Assembly (NCBI GenBank): GCA_021733665.1 | Contig: JAHREI010000006.1 | Span: 1-64,000, forward strand | Length of the DNA: 64,000 nucleotides | Origin: Bacillus subtilis | Lineage (GTDB): Bacteria; Pseudomonadota; Alphaproteobacteria; Rhizobiales; Rhizobiaceae | Direction: 5' to 3' | In this document: positions 6,237 to 16,535 of the stretch, piece by piece | Numbering within the stretch: the stretch's first letter is position 1 | Layout of the letters: each line of letters begins with the position of its first letter | Notes under the pieces: model-generated | Database searches by the model: none | What the model saw: only the letters and a program-made list of their open reading frames with translations | What the model was told of the DNA's origin: nothing | Made by a program: the position numbers and the translations under genes

Positions 6237-6596
6237 TGTATCATTATATGAAGTGCAAAGCTAAAAGCCTGTATTCATATCAATTCATGCGATTTGCCGA
6301 ATGTATGTGCGCTCATAACGCGGACAGTGAAATTAGACAAGAGCTAATCGCTCATAAATCACCATATTTTCGCAGATATTATGCATTGCCAGCTTAAAAA
6401 TCTTGACGGATCGTTGTTTTTGTCACTATATGCGGCCACGTCGTAGAGGTGAGAATCCTCTTTGGCTTTTGTTGTGTGTTTGTCAAAGCTTAAACTTCTG
6501 TTTTCGTTAAGATAAATATTTAAACTGTCACGACTGACAAGAAGACGGCCCCTGTAAAGCGGGAGAGCCGGAAACGAACAACCGAAAGGAAAACAA
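6237..6596. other. Leader and promoter region of rplU (no gene)
   Basis: This 360-base stretch separates the tRNA from rplU and shows no credible frame. It contains the rplU promoter and a 5' untranslated region of more than 150 bases ending in a GAAAGGAAA ribosome binding site. The tail (6540-6580) has GC-rich short inverted segments that might fold, but I recognise no known leader class. Confidence 0.4.
6403..6431 (+). promoter_or_regulatory. Housekeeping promoter, probably of rplU-rpmA
   Basis: TTGACG (6403-6408), 17 bases, then CTATAT (6426-6431). This is close to the alphaproteobacterial sigma-70 consensus (CTTGAC-17-CTATAT). It lies about 165 bases before rplU on the coding strand. Confidence 0.55.
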
Positions 6597-6980
6597 ATGT
6601 TCGCAGTCATCAAAACCGGTGGTAAGCAGTATCGCGTTGCCGCCAATGATGTGATTAAAGTTGAAAAAGTTGCCGGTGAAGCCGGTGATGTTGTAGAATT
6701 TGCAGAAGTTCTGATCGTTGGCGAAGGTGAAAACGCTACTGTCGGTGCTCCACGCGTTGAAGGTGCTGTTGTAACTGCGGAAGTTGTTGAGCAGGGCCGT
6801 GCGAAAAAAGTTATCGCGTTCAAGAAGCGTCGTCGCCAGAACTCCAAGCGTACTCGCGGTCATCGTCAGGAACTGACGACAATCCGTATTTCGGAAATCC
6901 TCACCGGTGGCGCAAAGCCATCTGCGAAAGCCAAAGCTGCGCCTAAAAAGGCTGCACCTAAAGCTGAAGCTGCTGAGTAA
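6597..6980 (+). CDS. rplU: 50S ribosomal protein L21
   Basis: A 127-residue protein starting [20 protein letters not shown], the canonical L21 start. The C-terminal part of the domain contains [15 protein letters not shown], the 23S rRNA-contacting basic segment, followed by T-x-x-R-I-S-x-I. After about residue 105 there is a lysine/alanine-rich tail ([21 protein letters not shown]), common in Rhizobiales L21 but absent in E. coli. A GAAAGGAAA ribosome binding site precedes the ATG. rpmA follows 25 bases later, as in nearly all bacteria, so the two are co-transcribed. Confidence 0.97.
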   Translation: MFAVIKTGGKQYRVAANDVIKVEKVAGEAGDVVEFAEVLIVGEGENATVGAPRVEGAVVTAEVVEQGRAKKVIAFKKRRRQNSKRTRGHRQELTTIRISEILTGGAKPSAKAKAAPKKAAPKAEAAE

Positions 6981-7005
6981 TTAACGAGTTTAAAGGAGAA
7001 TACCG

Positions 7006-7275
7006 ATGGCACATAAGAAAGCTGGCGGTTCATCGCGTAACGGTCGCGATTCAGAGTCGAAACGCCTTGGCGTTAAAAAGTTCGGTAGCGAAGCTGTTAT
7101 CGCAGGCAACATCATTGTTCGCCAGCGCGGTACTAAATGGCATCCGGGTGCAAACGTAGGTATGGGCACAGACCATACTCTGTTTGCAAAAGCTGACGGC
7201 GTTGTGTCTTTCAAGACCAAAGCAAACGGCCGAACCTTTGTATCCGTAAACCCGATGGCAGAAGCTGCGGAGTAA
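7006..7275 (+). CDS. rpmA: 50S ribosomal protein L27
   Basis: An 89-residue protein beginning [20 protein letters not shown], the flexible N-terminal tail that reaches the peptidyl-transferase centre. The body contains the usual G[20 protein letters not shown] segment. No cleavable N-terminal extension is present, as expected outside Firmicutes. Preceded by AAAGGAGA. It is the second gene of the rplU-rpmA operon and is followed by a strong terminator-like hairpin. Confidence 0.97.
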   Translation: MAHKKAGGSSRNGRDSESKRLGVKKFGSEAVIAGNIIVRQRGTKWHPGANVGMGTDHTLFAKADGVVSFKTKANGRTFVSVNPMAEAAE

Positions 7276-7349
7276 CCGGTGCTCCATACATATACCGGTG
7301 TTCCTGTTGAACCCGATATATGAAGCCCGCTTAACGGACAAAATATTGA

Positions 7350-7385
7350 AGGGGAGATGGGTAACCGTCTCCCCTTTTATTTTTC
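7350..7385 (+). terminator. Rho-independent terminator after rpmA
   Basis: GGGGAGA-T-GG (7351-7360) pairs with CC-G-TCTCCCC (7365-7374) around a GTAA tetraloop, followed by TTTTATTTTT. It ends the rplU-rpmA unit. The long upstream extension of the following GNAT frame crosses it, which argues for the later start of that gene. Confidence 0.8.
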
Positions 7386-7417
7386 CCGGAGGATGGCCAG
7401 CAGGCCTGAAAGCAAGA

Positions 7418-8089
7418 ATGACAAAATTGCAGAGCGGAACAGAACTAAACAGTGACAGTAAGCAGGCGGCACCAGTGGCCGATGATGGGCTCAAAGGCGC
7501 AGGCCTGACAGGCGATTATGGTGCTGATGTTGTCTTGCGGGATTCTCCCGTGCAGCTCACCGAGCGCCTCGTGCTGCGTTTGCCTCATGAAGAGGATATC
7601 GACGCCCTTGCTGTTCTGGCTGATAATGTGAATGTGGCGCGTATGCTGGCGCGTTTGCCTTATCCCTATTCCCGTGACCACGCGGTTGATTTTATCAAAC
7701 TTGCGGCATCGGGCGCCATAGGTCAGTTCGCCTATGCGATTACCTTAGCCGAGACCGGTGAATTTATTGGCAGTATCACTTTGCACGATCATAAATATGG
7801 TTCGGGCTATGAGATTGGTTATTGGTTGGGTGAGCCTTATTGGGGCAAAGGCTATGCTACAGAAGCCACAACGGCTCTGATTGATCTGTCATTTCGTGAA
7901 TTGTCGCTGGAGCAGATTTATATCAGCGCCCAAAGCCGCAATGAAGGCTCAAAGCGAGTGATCGAAAAATGTGGCTTCAGACATACCGGCTCTGCCATCG
8001 GGCACTCTGTTATTGACGGCGATGTGCTGGTTGAATGCTATATCATGACCCGCCAGCAATGGCTGGAAATGCGTGGTGCAGGACAATAA
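7418..8089 (+). CDS. GNAT-family N-acetyltransferase (RimJ/RimL-like)
   Basis: I start at the ATG at 7418 because the longer frame from 7298 would pass through the rpmA terminator. This gives 223 residues with a variable first 50. The acetyltransferase domain (about 55-205) begins T-E-R-L-V-L-R-L-P-H-E-E-D. It carries E-I-G-Y-W-L-G-E-P-Y-W-G-K-G-Y-A-T-E-A-T-T-A-L, the acetyl-CoA-binding motif A of the RimJ/RimL group, and later N-E-G-S-K-R-V-I-E-K-C-G-F. Family members acetylate ribosomal protein N-termini or small molecules. The position between rpmA and obgE is the same in Brucella relatives, which hints at a ribosomal substrate but does not prove it. Confidence 0.85.
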   Translation: MTKLQSGTELNSDSKQAAPVADDGLKGAGLTGDYGADVVLRDSPVQLTERLVLRLPHEEDIDALAVLADNVNVARMLARLPYPYSRDHAVDFIKLAASGAIGQFAYAITLAETGEFIGSITLHDHKYGSGYEIGYWLGEPYWGKGYATEATTALIDLSFRELSLEQIYISAQSRNEGSKRVIEKCGFRHTGSAIGHSVIDGDVLVECYIMTRQQWLEMRGAGQ

Positions 8090-8146
8090 GGTTCTGCACT
8101 GCTGCGAATTTATGAAGGCTGTGGTTTGTTTTGCGCGTATGCAGGA

Positions 8147-8160
8147 CAAACTATAGTTTG
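8147..8160. repeat. 14-base perfect palindrome CAAACTATAGTTTG
   Basis: A perfect palindrome between the GNAT gene and obgE. Its 12-base core AAACTATAGTTT also occurs upstream of the transglycosylase/ffh region at 26873-26884. It may be a binding site for a dimeric regulator controlling obgE. Confidence 0.35.
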
Positions 8161-8270
8161 CCACGCGCTTAAGCAGCGGTTTTCAAGTCCGCTTTTTTGC
8201 TGTATTGGCTCAGTTTAAATATCTCAGTTAAAATTGCGGTCGCATATCTCTGCAATTTATTACCTCTTAA

Positions 8271-9374
<1,104 letters not shown>

Positions 9375-9381
9375 GCAGATC

Positions 9382-10551
9382 ATGACGATCGGAGCGCTGA
9401 AGAATTATCGTCGTATTGTTATCAAAATCGGCTCAGCGCTTCTCGTTGATCGCGCTCAGGGACTGAAGCAAAACTGGCTGATCAGTCTTGCTGCCGATAT
9501 TGCTGCTTTGCAGGCGCAGGGCGTTGAAGTGCTGGTTGTGTCTTCCGGTGCGGTTGCACTGGGACGCACGGTTCTGGGGCTGCCTTCGGGCACCCTGAAG
9601 CTTGAGGAAAGTCAGGCATCAGCCGCCGCCGGACAGATCGCATTGGCGAAAGCCTATGCCGATGTGCTGGGTGCCCATCAGATCATGGCGGGGCAGGTGC
9701 TGCTCACATTGTCTGATACGGAAGAGCGTCGCCGCTATCTCAATGCCCGCGCAACGATTGAAACGCTGCTGAAGCTCAAGGCTGTGCCGGTTATCAATGA
9801 GAATGATACGGTTGCGACCAATGAAATCCGCTATGGCGATAATGACCGCTTAGCTGCCCGTGTTGCCACGATGATCGGCGCTGATCTGCTCATTCTTCTG
9901 TCTGATATTGACGGCCTCTATACTGCGCCACCGCATAAAGACCCGAATGCATTGTTTCTGCCGGTGGTGGAAGCGATTACACCGGATATTGAAGCTATGG
10001 CCGGTGCTGCCGCTTCTGAATTGTCGCGTGGTGGTATGAAAACCAAGCTGGATGCCGGTAAGATTGCCAATGCGGCCGGAACTGCGATGATTATCACCTC
10101 CGGTACGCGTATGAACCCGCTGGCGGCGATTGATCGTGGTGAGCGGTCAACTTTGTTCAAAGCGTCCAATGCGCCGGTTAATGCATGGAAAATCTGGATT
10201 TCCGGTCATCTCGATGCTGCGGGGCAATTGGTGATTGATGACGGTGCTTTGCAAGCACTGAAATCCGGTAAATCACTGTTGCCTGCCGGTGTGCGCGAAG
10301 TGCGCGGCGATTTCCAGCGTGGCGATACGGTTTCCATTCTTAACTCGGAAGGCCGTGAAGTTGCCCGTGGTCTGGCCGGTTATGATGCTGCCGATGCCGT
10401 GAAAATCGCCGGTCATAAGAGCGGTGAGATTGAGGAAATTCTTGGTTATTTTGCACGCTCCTCGATGGTGCATCGCAATGATCTGGTGATCCGCGGCAAT
10501 CGTACGCAAGGTGCTGTGAGTACTGAGGGGGAAATGTGCAATGCAGGATAA
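9382..10551 (+). CDS. proB: Glutamate 5-kinase
   Basis: The true start is the ATG at 9382 ([20 protein letters not shown]), giving 389 residues. The frame is open further upstream but overlaps obgE. The amino-acid kinase domain (about 8-260) shows [25 protein letters not shown] and F-x-x-x-N-A near the end. A C-terminal PUA domain (about 280-370) follows, V-R-E-V[10 protein letters not shown]. ProB phosphorylates glutamate, the first and usually feedback-inhibited step of proline synthesis. proA overlaps its end by 11 bases, so the two are translationally coupled and the labile glutamyl phosphate can be used at once. Confidence 0.96.
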   Translation: MTIGALKNYRRIVIKIGSALLVDRAQGLKQNWLISLAADIAALQAQGVEVLVVSSGAVALGRTVLGLPSGTLKLEESQASAAAGQIALAKAYADVLGAHQIMAGQVLLTLSDTEERRRYLNARATIETLLKLKAVPVINENDTVATNEIRYGDNDRLAARVATMIGADLLILLSDIDGLYTAPPHKDPNALFLPVVEAITPDIEAMAGAAASELSRGGMKTKLDAGKIANAAGTAMIITSGTRMNPLAAIDRGERSTLFKASNAPVNAWKIWISGHLDAAGQLVIDDGALQALKSGKSLLPAGVREVRGDFQRGDTVSILNSEGREVARGLAGYDAADAVKIAGHKSGEIEEILGYFARSSMVHRNDLVIRGNRTQGAVSTEGEMCNAG

Positions 10552-11812
10552 TCTGGCTGTTGCTGAACTGATGGCAGAGCTTGGCCGCAAAGCACGCGCT
10601 GCGGCAGGCCCGCTGGCGATTGCCAGCGCTGAGCGCAAACATGCCGCTTTGATTGCTATGGCGGATGCTTTGCTGCGTCGTAAAGATCTGATCCTTAATG
10701 CGAATGTGCTGGATGTTGCCGCAGCGGAAGCTGCAGGTATGGCGGCCTCATTCATTGATCGTCTGAAACTGGATGAAGCGCGTATCCGTGCAATGGCCGA
10801 TGGTATTCGCGCGATTGCAGCCCTGAGAGATCCGGTCGGTGAAGTGATGACCGAATGGGATCGCCCGAATGGTTTGCATATTGAGCGTGTCCGTACGCCG
10901 CTTGGTGTGATCGGCGTGATTTACGAAAGCCGCCCGAATGTGACCGCCGATGCCGGTGCGCTGTGCCTGAAAGCCGGTAATGCGGTGATCCTGCGCGGCG
11001 GTTCCGATTCCGCCCATTCGTCCCGTGAAATTCATGGCTCGCTTGCCGAAGGTTTGAAAGCTGCGGGTCTGCCGGAAACCGCTATCCAGATGGTGCCGGT
11101 AACAGACCGTGCAGCGGTCGGTGAAATGCTCAAAGGTCTAAACGGTGCAATTGATGTGATTGTGCCGCGTGGCGGAAAAAGTCTTGTTGCCCGTGTGCAG
11201 GAAGAGGCGCGGGTGCCGGTCTTCGCGCATCTCGAAGGTCTGTGCCATGTTTACATCGATGGCAGTGCTGATCTGGAAATGGCAAAGAAGATCGTTCTCA
11301 ATGCCAAAATGCGCCGCACTGGTATTTGTGGAGCAACCGAGACTTTGCTGGTTGACCGTAAAGTAGCGGAAACCCATCTGGTGCCTGTGTTGAACGAGCT
11401 GACAAAAGCCGGCTGTGTGATCCGTGGTGATGCAGAAGTTTGTACGCTGTACCCGCAAGCTGAACCGGCAACGGCGGAAGACTGGTCAACGGAATATCTG
11501 GATGCGATCATTTCCGTCGCATTGGTTGATGGCATTGATGGTGCGCTGGCACATATCAATCGCTATTCCTCGCATCATACCGAGGCTGTGATTGCAGAAG
11601 ATACTGCGGTTGTTGAGCGGTTCTTTAACGAGATTGATTCAGCCATTTTGCTGCATAATGCTTCGACGCAATTTGCTGACGGTGGTGAATTCGGTATGGG
11701 CGCAGAAATCGGTATTGCGACAGGCAAAATGCATGCGCGCGGGCCGGTTGGTGTGGAGCAGCTCACTTCGTTCAAGTATCGCGTTCGCGGTAACGGACAG
11801 ACACGGGTTTAA
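10541..11812 (+). CDS. proA: Glutamate-5-semialdehyde dehydrogenase (gamma-glutamyl phosphate reductase)
   Basis: A 423-residue member of the aldehyde dehydrogenase superfamily. Typical ProA segments are [14 protein letters not shown]-x-D-A (NADPH-binding side), [18 protein letters not shown][10 protein letters not shown] and the active-site Cys region M-R-R-T-G-I-C-G-A-x-E-T-L-L. It reduces gamma-glutamyl phosphate to the semialdehyde, which cyclises to pyrroline carboxylate. The start overlaps the end of proB by 11 bases. nadD follows after 8 bases, so transcription probably continues. Confidence 0.96.
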   Translation: MQDNLAVAELMAELGRKARAAAGPLAIASAERKHAALIAMADALLRRKDLILNANVLDVAAAEAAGMAASFIDRLKLDEARIRAMADGIRAIAALRDPVGEVMTEWDRPNGLHIERVRTPLGVIGVIYESRPNVTADAGALCLKAGNAVILRGGSDSAHSSREIHGSLAEGLKAAGLPETAIQMVPVTDRAAVGEMLKGLNGAIDVIVPRGGKSLVARVQEEARVPVFAHLEGLCHVYIDGSADLEMAKKIVLNAKMRRTGICGATETLLVDRKVAETHLVPVLNELTKAGCVIRGDAEVCTLYPQAEPATAEDWSTEYLDAIISVALVDGIDGALAHINRYSSHHTEAVIAEDTAVVERFFNEIDSAILLHNASTQFADGGEFGMGAEIGIATGKMHARGPVGVEQLTSFKYRVRGNGQTRV

Positions 11813-11820
11813 TCAGCGTC

Positions 11821-12492
11821 ATGTCCAAATCCGTGAAAGATCCAGCTGACAAGACTGCTTTACCGCAAGCATTTCAGGAAGTTGCGCAAGGCTATCTGCA
11901 TATGCCGGTTGCACCGGTCGGTGCTAAAATCGGTCTGTTCGGCGGTTCTTTCAATCCACCTCATGCAGGCCATGTTCTGGTGGCAGAATTGGCACTGGAG
12001 CGGTTGGGGCTGGATCAGCTCTGGTGGATGGTGACGCCCGGAAACCCGCTGAAAGATGCCAGTGAACTGGCACCTTTGTCCAGACGCATTGCGTTAAGTG
12101 AAGACCTCATTTCCGATAAGCGCATTCATGTGACGGCATTTGAAGCCAGCTATCAGGTGCGCTATACGGCAGATACACTTGCGCTGGTGCGTCAACATAA
12201 TCCGGATAAGCATCTGGTTTGGGTTATGGGCGCGGATAATCTGATGAATTTTCATCATTGGCAGGAATGGGATGAGATTGCCCATACCTATCCGATTGCA
12301 GTGATTAACCGGCCGGGTTCCAATATGGCGGCTGAGAATTCAGTTATGGCTCAGCAATTCAGTGCTGCGCGTTTGCCGGAAGCTGATGCAGCAAAGCTTG
12401 CTACACAGCAGGCACCGGCATGGGTTTTTATTCATGGCCCGCAATCGGAACTGTCATCCACACAACTGCGTGAGCAACAGGCGGGATCATAG
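11821..12492 (+). CDS. nadD: Nicotinate-nucleotide adenylyltransferase
   Basis: A 223-residue nucleotidyltransferase with I-G-L-F-G-G-S-F-N-P-P-H-A-G-H at residues 37-51 (the HxGH motif, here H48-A-G-H51) and V-W-V-M-G-A-D-N-L in the middle. Near the end S-S-T-Q-L-R takes the place of the ISSTxIR motif. NadD makes nicotinate adenine dinucleotide from nicotinate mononucleotide and ATP in NAD synthesis. About 35 residues precede the catalytic core, and an internal start is possible, but Rhizobiales NadD proteins often carry such an extension. It lies 8 bases after proA and ahead of rsfS, the common nadD-rsfS-rlmH order. Confidence 0.94.
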   Translation: MSKSVKDPADKTALPQAFQEVAQGYLHMPVAPVGAKIGLFGGSFNPPHAGHVLVAELALERLGLDQLWWMVTPGNPLKDASELAPLSRRIALSEDLISDKRIHVTAFEASYQVRYTADTLALVRQHNPDKHLVWVMGADNLMNFHHWQEWDEIAHTYPIAVINRPGSNMAAENSVMAQQFSAARLPEADAAKLATQQAPAWVFIHGPQSELSSTQLREQQAGS

Positions 12493-12627
12493 TTTAAGTC
12501 CAAACTGCAATAGCGGTCAGAAAATTTACAAGGGTCGTGTCTTGAAACAGACACAGGACTCTGCCACTTTTATAGTCACACGGGGCGTTATTACCGTGTG
12601 GCGTTGTTCTTTACGGAAAGGTACTCA

Positions 12628-13053
12628 TTGAGAACAGCAATTGACAAGAAGGGTGTTACCACGCCTTCACCAGCTGAGGTCAGCGGCGAAGCCACTGTGT
12701 CTCAAGCTTTAGAGGTTCTGCTTGCAAGCCTTGATGACTCCAAGGCAGAAGATATCATTTCCATTGATCTGCGCGGGAAATCCGCACTGGGCGATTATAT
12801 GGTAATCGCTTCCGGTCGCTCACAGCGCCATGTCGGTGCGGTGGCTGATCATATGCTGCGTGCGCTGAAAGAAATCGGTGTGCGTGATATTCAGATTGAA
12901 GGTCTTGAGTCAGCAGACTGGGTTCTGGTTGATACGGGCGATATCATCGTTCATATCTTCCATCCGGAAATCCGTGAGTTTTATAATATCGAAAAAATCT
13001 GGCTCACACCGGAAGCGGATGAATTTAATCCGCGTAAAAAGTCAGTGCACTAA
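12628..13053 (+). CDS. rsfS: Ribosomal silencing factor RsfS
   Basis: A TTG at 12628 with GGAAAGG six bases upstream is the likely start and gives 141 residues. A GTG at 12598 in the same frame lacks such a site. The RsfS/Iojap domain (about 25-130) shows D-D-S-K-A-E-D-I, D-Y-M-V-I-A-S-G-R-S-Q-R-H-V, E-G-L-E-S-A-D-W-V-L-V-D and D-I-I-V-H-I-F-H-P-E-I-R-E-F-Y-N-I-E-K-I-W. It binds ribosomal protein L14 and blocks subunit joining during starvation. A 135-base gap after nadD may hold its own promoter. Confidence 0.94.
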   Translation: MRTAIDKKGVTTPSPAEVSGEATVSQALEVLLASLDDSKAEDIISIDLRGKSALGDYMVIASGRSQRHVGAVADHMLRALKEIGVRDIQIEGLESADWVLVDTGDIIVHIFHPEIREFYNIEKIWLTPEADEFNPRKKSVH

Positions 13054-13157
13054 TCTGCACGATGATTTGTAAGATCGGGCATGCCGGATTGTGACGGCAT
13101 GCTGCTGATACAATATGCAACTGCCTGCAGATTATGGCAGGCAGAGGTTTTTCGATT

Positions 13158-13640
13158 ATGCGTGTTACAGTTTATGCGGTTGGAAAAATGAAAGCCGGTC
13201 CCGAGCGGGAACTGGCTGAGCGTTATTTTGACCGTTTTGCCAAGTCCGGAACGGCTTTGGGATTTGAGTTTACCGGTGTCAGTGAGATTACCGAGAGCAG
13301 AGGCGGCAATGCGGATCAGCGCAAAGTCGATGAAGCAGCGCGTGTCTATGAAGCACTGGATAATGGCGCAGCGCTGATCCTGCTGGACGAGCGCGGTAAA
13401 GAACTTGGCTCTGAGGCCTTTGCTGAGCAGATGGGCAAAATCCGTGACGGTGGCAAAAGACAGCTGATTTTGGCTCTTGGCGGGCCCGACGGTCATGATC
13501 CGCAATTGCGTGCGCGTGCCGATCTGGTGCTGGCAATGGGTAAAATGACCTGGCCGCATCAGCTGGCCCGTATTCTGATTGCCGAGCAATTATACCGTGC
13601 GGTGACCATTCTCTCCGGCCATCCTTATCATCGGGTGTGA
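13158..13640 (+). CDS. rlmH: 23S rRNA (pseudouridine1915-N3)-methyltransferase
   Basis: The ATG at 13158 (MRVTVYAVGKMKAGPERELA) gives 160 residues, the usual family length. SPOUT-class features are the trefoil-knot segment L-I-L-A-L-G-G-P-D-G-H-D-P and the C-terminal K-M-T-W-P-H-Q-L-A-R-I-L-I-A-E-Q-L-Y-R-A. It ends in G-H-P-Y-H-R-V, the highly conserved tail. RlmH methylates pseudouridine 1915 in helix 69 of 23S rRNA on assembled 70S ribosomes. It follows rsfS by about 100 bases, the same order as in many bacteria. Confidence 0.96.
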   Translation: MRVTVYAVGKMKAGPERELAERYFDRFAKSGTALGFEFTGVSEITESRGGNADQRKVDEAARVYEALDNGAALILLDERGKELGSEAFAEQMGKIRDGGKRQLILALGGPDGHDPQLRARADLVLAMGKMTWPHQLARILIAEQLYRAVTILSGHPYHRV

Positions 13641-13642
13641 TC

Positions 13643-13692
13643 AGAGCATAATTCCTTAAATTTGGACATGGCGCTCTAAAGCATTTACAGAC
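13643..13692. repeat. Intergenic dyad, possible member of a dispersed repeat family
   Basis: AGAGC at about 13644 and GCTCT at about 13673 frame a short AT-rich core in the gap after rlmH. The layout resembles other short palindromic spacers in this window (19643-19745, 42147-42190). It could act as a weak bidirectional terminator. Confidence 0.3.
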
Positions 13693-13771
13693 GGATTTTG
13701 ATACGGATAATCTTTGTTATAGATTCACCGCTATAATTGAGTGATCGCAACGGATCAGTATTTGAATTTTG

Positions 13772-15127
13772 ATGAATAACAGCAGCAGTTCTTTCCGACT
13801 TGGTCTGATGAACCGTATTTGTGTCGCTCCGGCCAGATGCGCTTTGTCTGCCGGTTTGCTGATGTTGCTGTCAGCTGTAGCTGTTGCACAGGATGCGGCG
13901 ACGGTACCGCTGGAACAGCAGCACAAAACGGTTTCAGGCAGTCTCGATGCGATTAACAGCGAGATTGCTCTTTCAAAAGAAAAATTGCAGCAGCTTGAGA
14001 CAAGTGTATCCGAGCTGAAAAAAGATCAGGCAACGATTACGGCTGCCCTGATCCAGTCTGCCAAGACGGACAAGAAACTTTCCGAAGATATTGAAGCCGC
14101 AGGTCAGAAACTGATTGCGCTGAGTGAGCAGGAAGATGGTATACGTCTGTCATTGCACTCACGTCGTAAAGTATTGGCGGAAGTGCTGGCGGCTCTGCAA
14201 CGCATGGGGCTCAATCCGCCACCGGCTATTCTGGTGCGCCCTGATGACGCGCTGGCTTCCGTGCGCTCGGCCGTCTTGCTTGGTGCAGTGGTGCCGGAAA
14301 TGCGGGCGCAGACTCTGGAGCTGATGGCTGATCTGAAAGAGATGCAGCGTCTGCAGGCCTCGATCAAAGACGAGCAGGAACGGCTGACGGCCAGCCGCAC
14401 GGCTCAAGCAGAAGAGCGGCAGAAACAGGAACTGTTGCTTGAAGAAAAGCAGAAGCTCTACAGCCAGTCCGAGGACGAGCTGAAAGCCGAACGGCTTCAT
14501 GCGGAAGAGCTGGCAAAAAAAGCCACCAGTCTTAAAGACCTGATCGCTTCATTGCAGGCGCGTATGGATAAAGTGCGTACTGCCGCCGATGCAGCGCGCG
14601 AAGCAGAAGAGCAAAGACTGGCCGAGGGGCAGGAGCGTGCTGCCCAGCCTGGTGAAAATTCACTGCTGTCGCGTGCCGATTTTGAGTCTCTGCGCGGGCA
14701 ACTGGTTTTGCCTGCCAGCGGAAAAATCACAAAAAAGTTTGGTCAGAAGGATGATTTTGGTCGTCCGCAGGCCGGACAAATGCTGCAAACGCCGCAAAAC
14801 GCCACGATTACGTCACCTTCTGATGGCGTTGTGCTTTATGCTGGGGCATTTCGTTCCTATGGTCAGCTGTTAATCCTTGATGTTGGCAGCGGATATCATA
14901 TCGTCATGGCGGGATTAAGCAGAATCAATGTGCAACAAGGCCGGTTTGTGCTGGCCGGTGAGCCTGTCGGGGCTATGGGAGATAAGCTTTTAACCAGTGT
15001 TGCGTCACTGGGGAGTGGTAATTCTTCACCGATGCTTTACATAGAATTTCGAAAAGATGGGAAATCCGTCGATCCGACCCCGTGGTGGACCGAGCGGCAT
15101 TCCGGAAGGACACAAGATGATACGTAA
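13772..15127 (+). CDS. EnvC-like murein hydrolase activator with degenerate M23/LytM domain
   Basis: A 451-residue exported protein. A signal sequence (A-L-S-A-G-L-L-M-L-L-S-A-V-A-V-A-Q) is followed by a long coiled coil (about 50-300: heptads rich in L, E, K, Q) and a C-terminal LytM domain. The zinc ligands of active M23 peptidases are missing: the H-x3-D position reads in the region M-L-Q-T-P-Q-N-A, H-x-H is Y-H-I-V-M-A-G-L, and H-x-H-F-E is L-Y-I-E-F. That pattern fits EnvC/NlpD-type factors, which activate amidases at the division septum and do not cut peptidoglycan. Start: ATG 13772, though ATG 13808 would give a more standard signal peptide. Overlaps ctpA by 11 bases, so the two are coupled. 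Confidence 0.85.
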   Translation: MNNSSSSFRLGLMNRICVAPARCALSAGLLMLLSAVAVAQDAATVPLEQQHKTVSGSLDAINSEIALSKEKLQQLETSVSELKKDQATITAALIQSAKTDKKLSEDIEAAGQKLIALSEQEDGIRLSLHSRRKVLAEVLAALQRMGLNPPPAILVRPDDALASVRSAVLLGAVVPEMRAQTLELMADLKEMQRLQASIKDEQERLTASRTAQAEERQKQELLLEEKQKLYSQSEDELKAERLHAEELAKKATSLKDLIASLQARMDKVRTAADAAREAEEQRLAEGQERAAQPGENSLLSRADFESLRGQLVLPASGKITKKFGQKDDFGRPQAGQMLQTPQNATITSPSDGVVLYAGAFRSYGQLLILDVGSGYHIVMAGLSRINVQQGRFVLAGEPVGAMGDKLLTSVASLGSGNSSPMLYIEFRKDGKSVDPTPWWTERHSGRTQDDT

Positions 15128-16454
15128 AATGTCGCTTCTTTTCGCAGGTGCCTTAATGGGGGCTTCGGCGATGGTTGCTGTGCAGGGAGCACCGGCTGCG
15201 ATTGCCAATGCTGCTGGCAACGATACTTATAAAGAACTCGCGATTTTCGGCGATATTTTTGAGCGTGTGCGCCAGCAATATGTGACGCCGCCTGAAGATA
15301 AGAAGCTGATCGAAACCGCGATCAACGGCATGCTGACCTCGCTGGATCCGCATTCGTCTTATCTCAACCCGGAAGCCGCGCAGGATATGCGCGTGCAGAC
15401 CAAGGGTGAATTCGGCGGTCTCGGCATTGAAGTCACCATGGAAAATGATCTGGTCAAGGTCATTGCGCCGATTGATGATACGCCTGCATCCAAAGCCGGT
15501 GTTCTGGCCGGCGATCTGATCAGCCAGATCAATGGTACGGAAGTCCGTGGTCTGAGCCTGAACGACGCCGTCGATAAAATGCGCGGACCGGTGGATGAAG
15601 CCATTGAACTGACTTTGATCCGTCAGGGTGCTGACAAGCCGATCAAGCTGTCGATCAAACGTGCAATCATCAAGGTCAAAGCTGTCCGCTACCGTGTTGA
15701 GAATGATGTCGGTTATCTGCGCGTGATTTCTTTCACCGAGAAAACCTCTGACGATCTGACCAAAGCAATCAAGGATATTCAGGCACAGATCCCGGAAAAC
15801 AAGCTGAAAGGCTATGTGCTCGATCTGCGTCTTAATCCGGGTGGTCTGCTTGATCAGGCTGTTGCTGTGTCGGATGCTTTCCTTGATAAAGGCGAAGTGG
15901 TTTCTACCCGCGGCCGAGATCCGCAGGATGTTACCCGTTTTGATGCCCGTTCAGGCGATCTAACCAAAGGCAAGCCGGTGATTGTGCTGATCAATGGCGG
16001 TTCTGCCAGTGCGTCTGAAATTGTCGCCGGTGCGTTGCAGGATCATCGCCGTGCAACGGTTCTGGGAACCCAGTCTTTCGGTAAAGGCTCTGTGCAGACC
16101 ATTATCCCGCTGGGTGAAAACGGTTCTCTGCGTCTGACCACTGCGCTTTATTACACCCCGTCAGGCAAATCCATTCAGGGCAAGGGTATTACACCGGATA
16201 TCAAGGTGGAACAGCCGCTGCCGGATGAGCTGAAAGGCCGTGATGTTACGACCAAGGGTGAGGCCGGTCTGAAAGGCCATATCAAGGGCGCAGAAGAAGA
16301 TGATACCGGTTCCGGTTCATCGGCTTATGTGCCGCTGGAGTCGAAAGACGACATCCAGCTGGGCGAAGCTATGAAGCTGCTGCGCGGCGAAATGGCCAAT
16401 GCGGCCTTCCCGCCGGATCCTAAAAAAGATCTGCCGAAACCTGATAAAAAATAA
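15117..16454 (+). CDS. ctpA: C-terminal processing protease, S41 family
   Basis: The ATG at 15117 gives 445 residues with an N-terminal signal anchor (M-I-R-K-M-S-L-L-F-A-G-A-L-M-G-A). A PDZ domain (about 85-165, F-G-G-L-G-I-E-V) and the S41 catalytic domain follow. The catalytic Ser is S298 in G-G-S-A-S-A-S-E and the general base is K323 in F-G-K-G-S-V-Q, with the typical spacing of 25. CtpA degrades periplasmic proteins and trims wall hydrolases. Being co-transcribed with an EnvC-like activator suggests it helps control septal or side-wall hydrolases. In many Rhizobiales a divergent polysaccharide deacetylase gene lies between ctpA and rppH; here there is only a terminator. Confidence 0.93.
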   Translation: MIRKMSLLFAGALMGASAMVAVQGAPAAIANAAGNDTYKELAIFGDIFERVRQQYVTPPEDKKLIETAINGMLTSLDPHSSYLNPEAAQDMRVQTKGEFGGLGIEVTMENDLVKVIAPIDDTPASKAGVLAGDLISQINGTEVRGLSLNDAVDKMRGPVDEAIELTLIRQGADKPIKLSIKRAIIKVKAVRYRVENDVGYLRVISFTEKTSDDLTKAIKDIQAQIPENKLKGYVLDLRLNPGGLLDQAVAVSDAFLDKGEVVSTRGRDPQDVTRFDARSGDLTKGKPVIVLINGGSASASEIVAGALQDHRRATVLGTQSFGKGSVQTIIPLGENGSLRLTTALYYTPSGKSIQGKGITPDIKVEQPLPDELKGRDVTTKGEAGLKGHIKGAEEDDTGSGSSAYVPLESKDDIQLGEAMKLLRGEMANAAFPPDPKKDLPKPDKK

Positions 16455-16472
16455 GCTTGTACACTTCAGAAA

Positions 16473-16498
16473 AACGCGGGGCAGTCCCCGCGTTTTTT
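16473..16498 (+). terminator. Rho-independent terminator after ctpA
   Basis: AACGCGGGG and CCCCGCGTT form a 9-bp stem with a CAGT loop, then a T run. Strong and correctly placed 20 bases after the ctpA stop. Confidence 0.88.
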
Positions 16499-16535
16499 GT
16501 CTGTCGTTTTAAATACATAAACTGAAGAGAACAGA

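Noticed and set aside
7298-7417. 40-codon extension of the GNAT frame
   Set aside because: It runs through the rpmA terminator hairpin.
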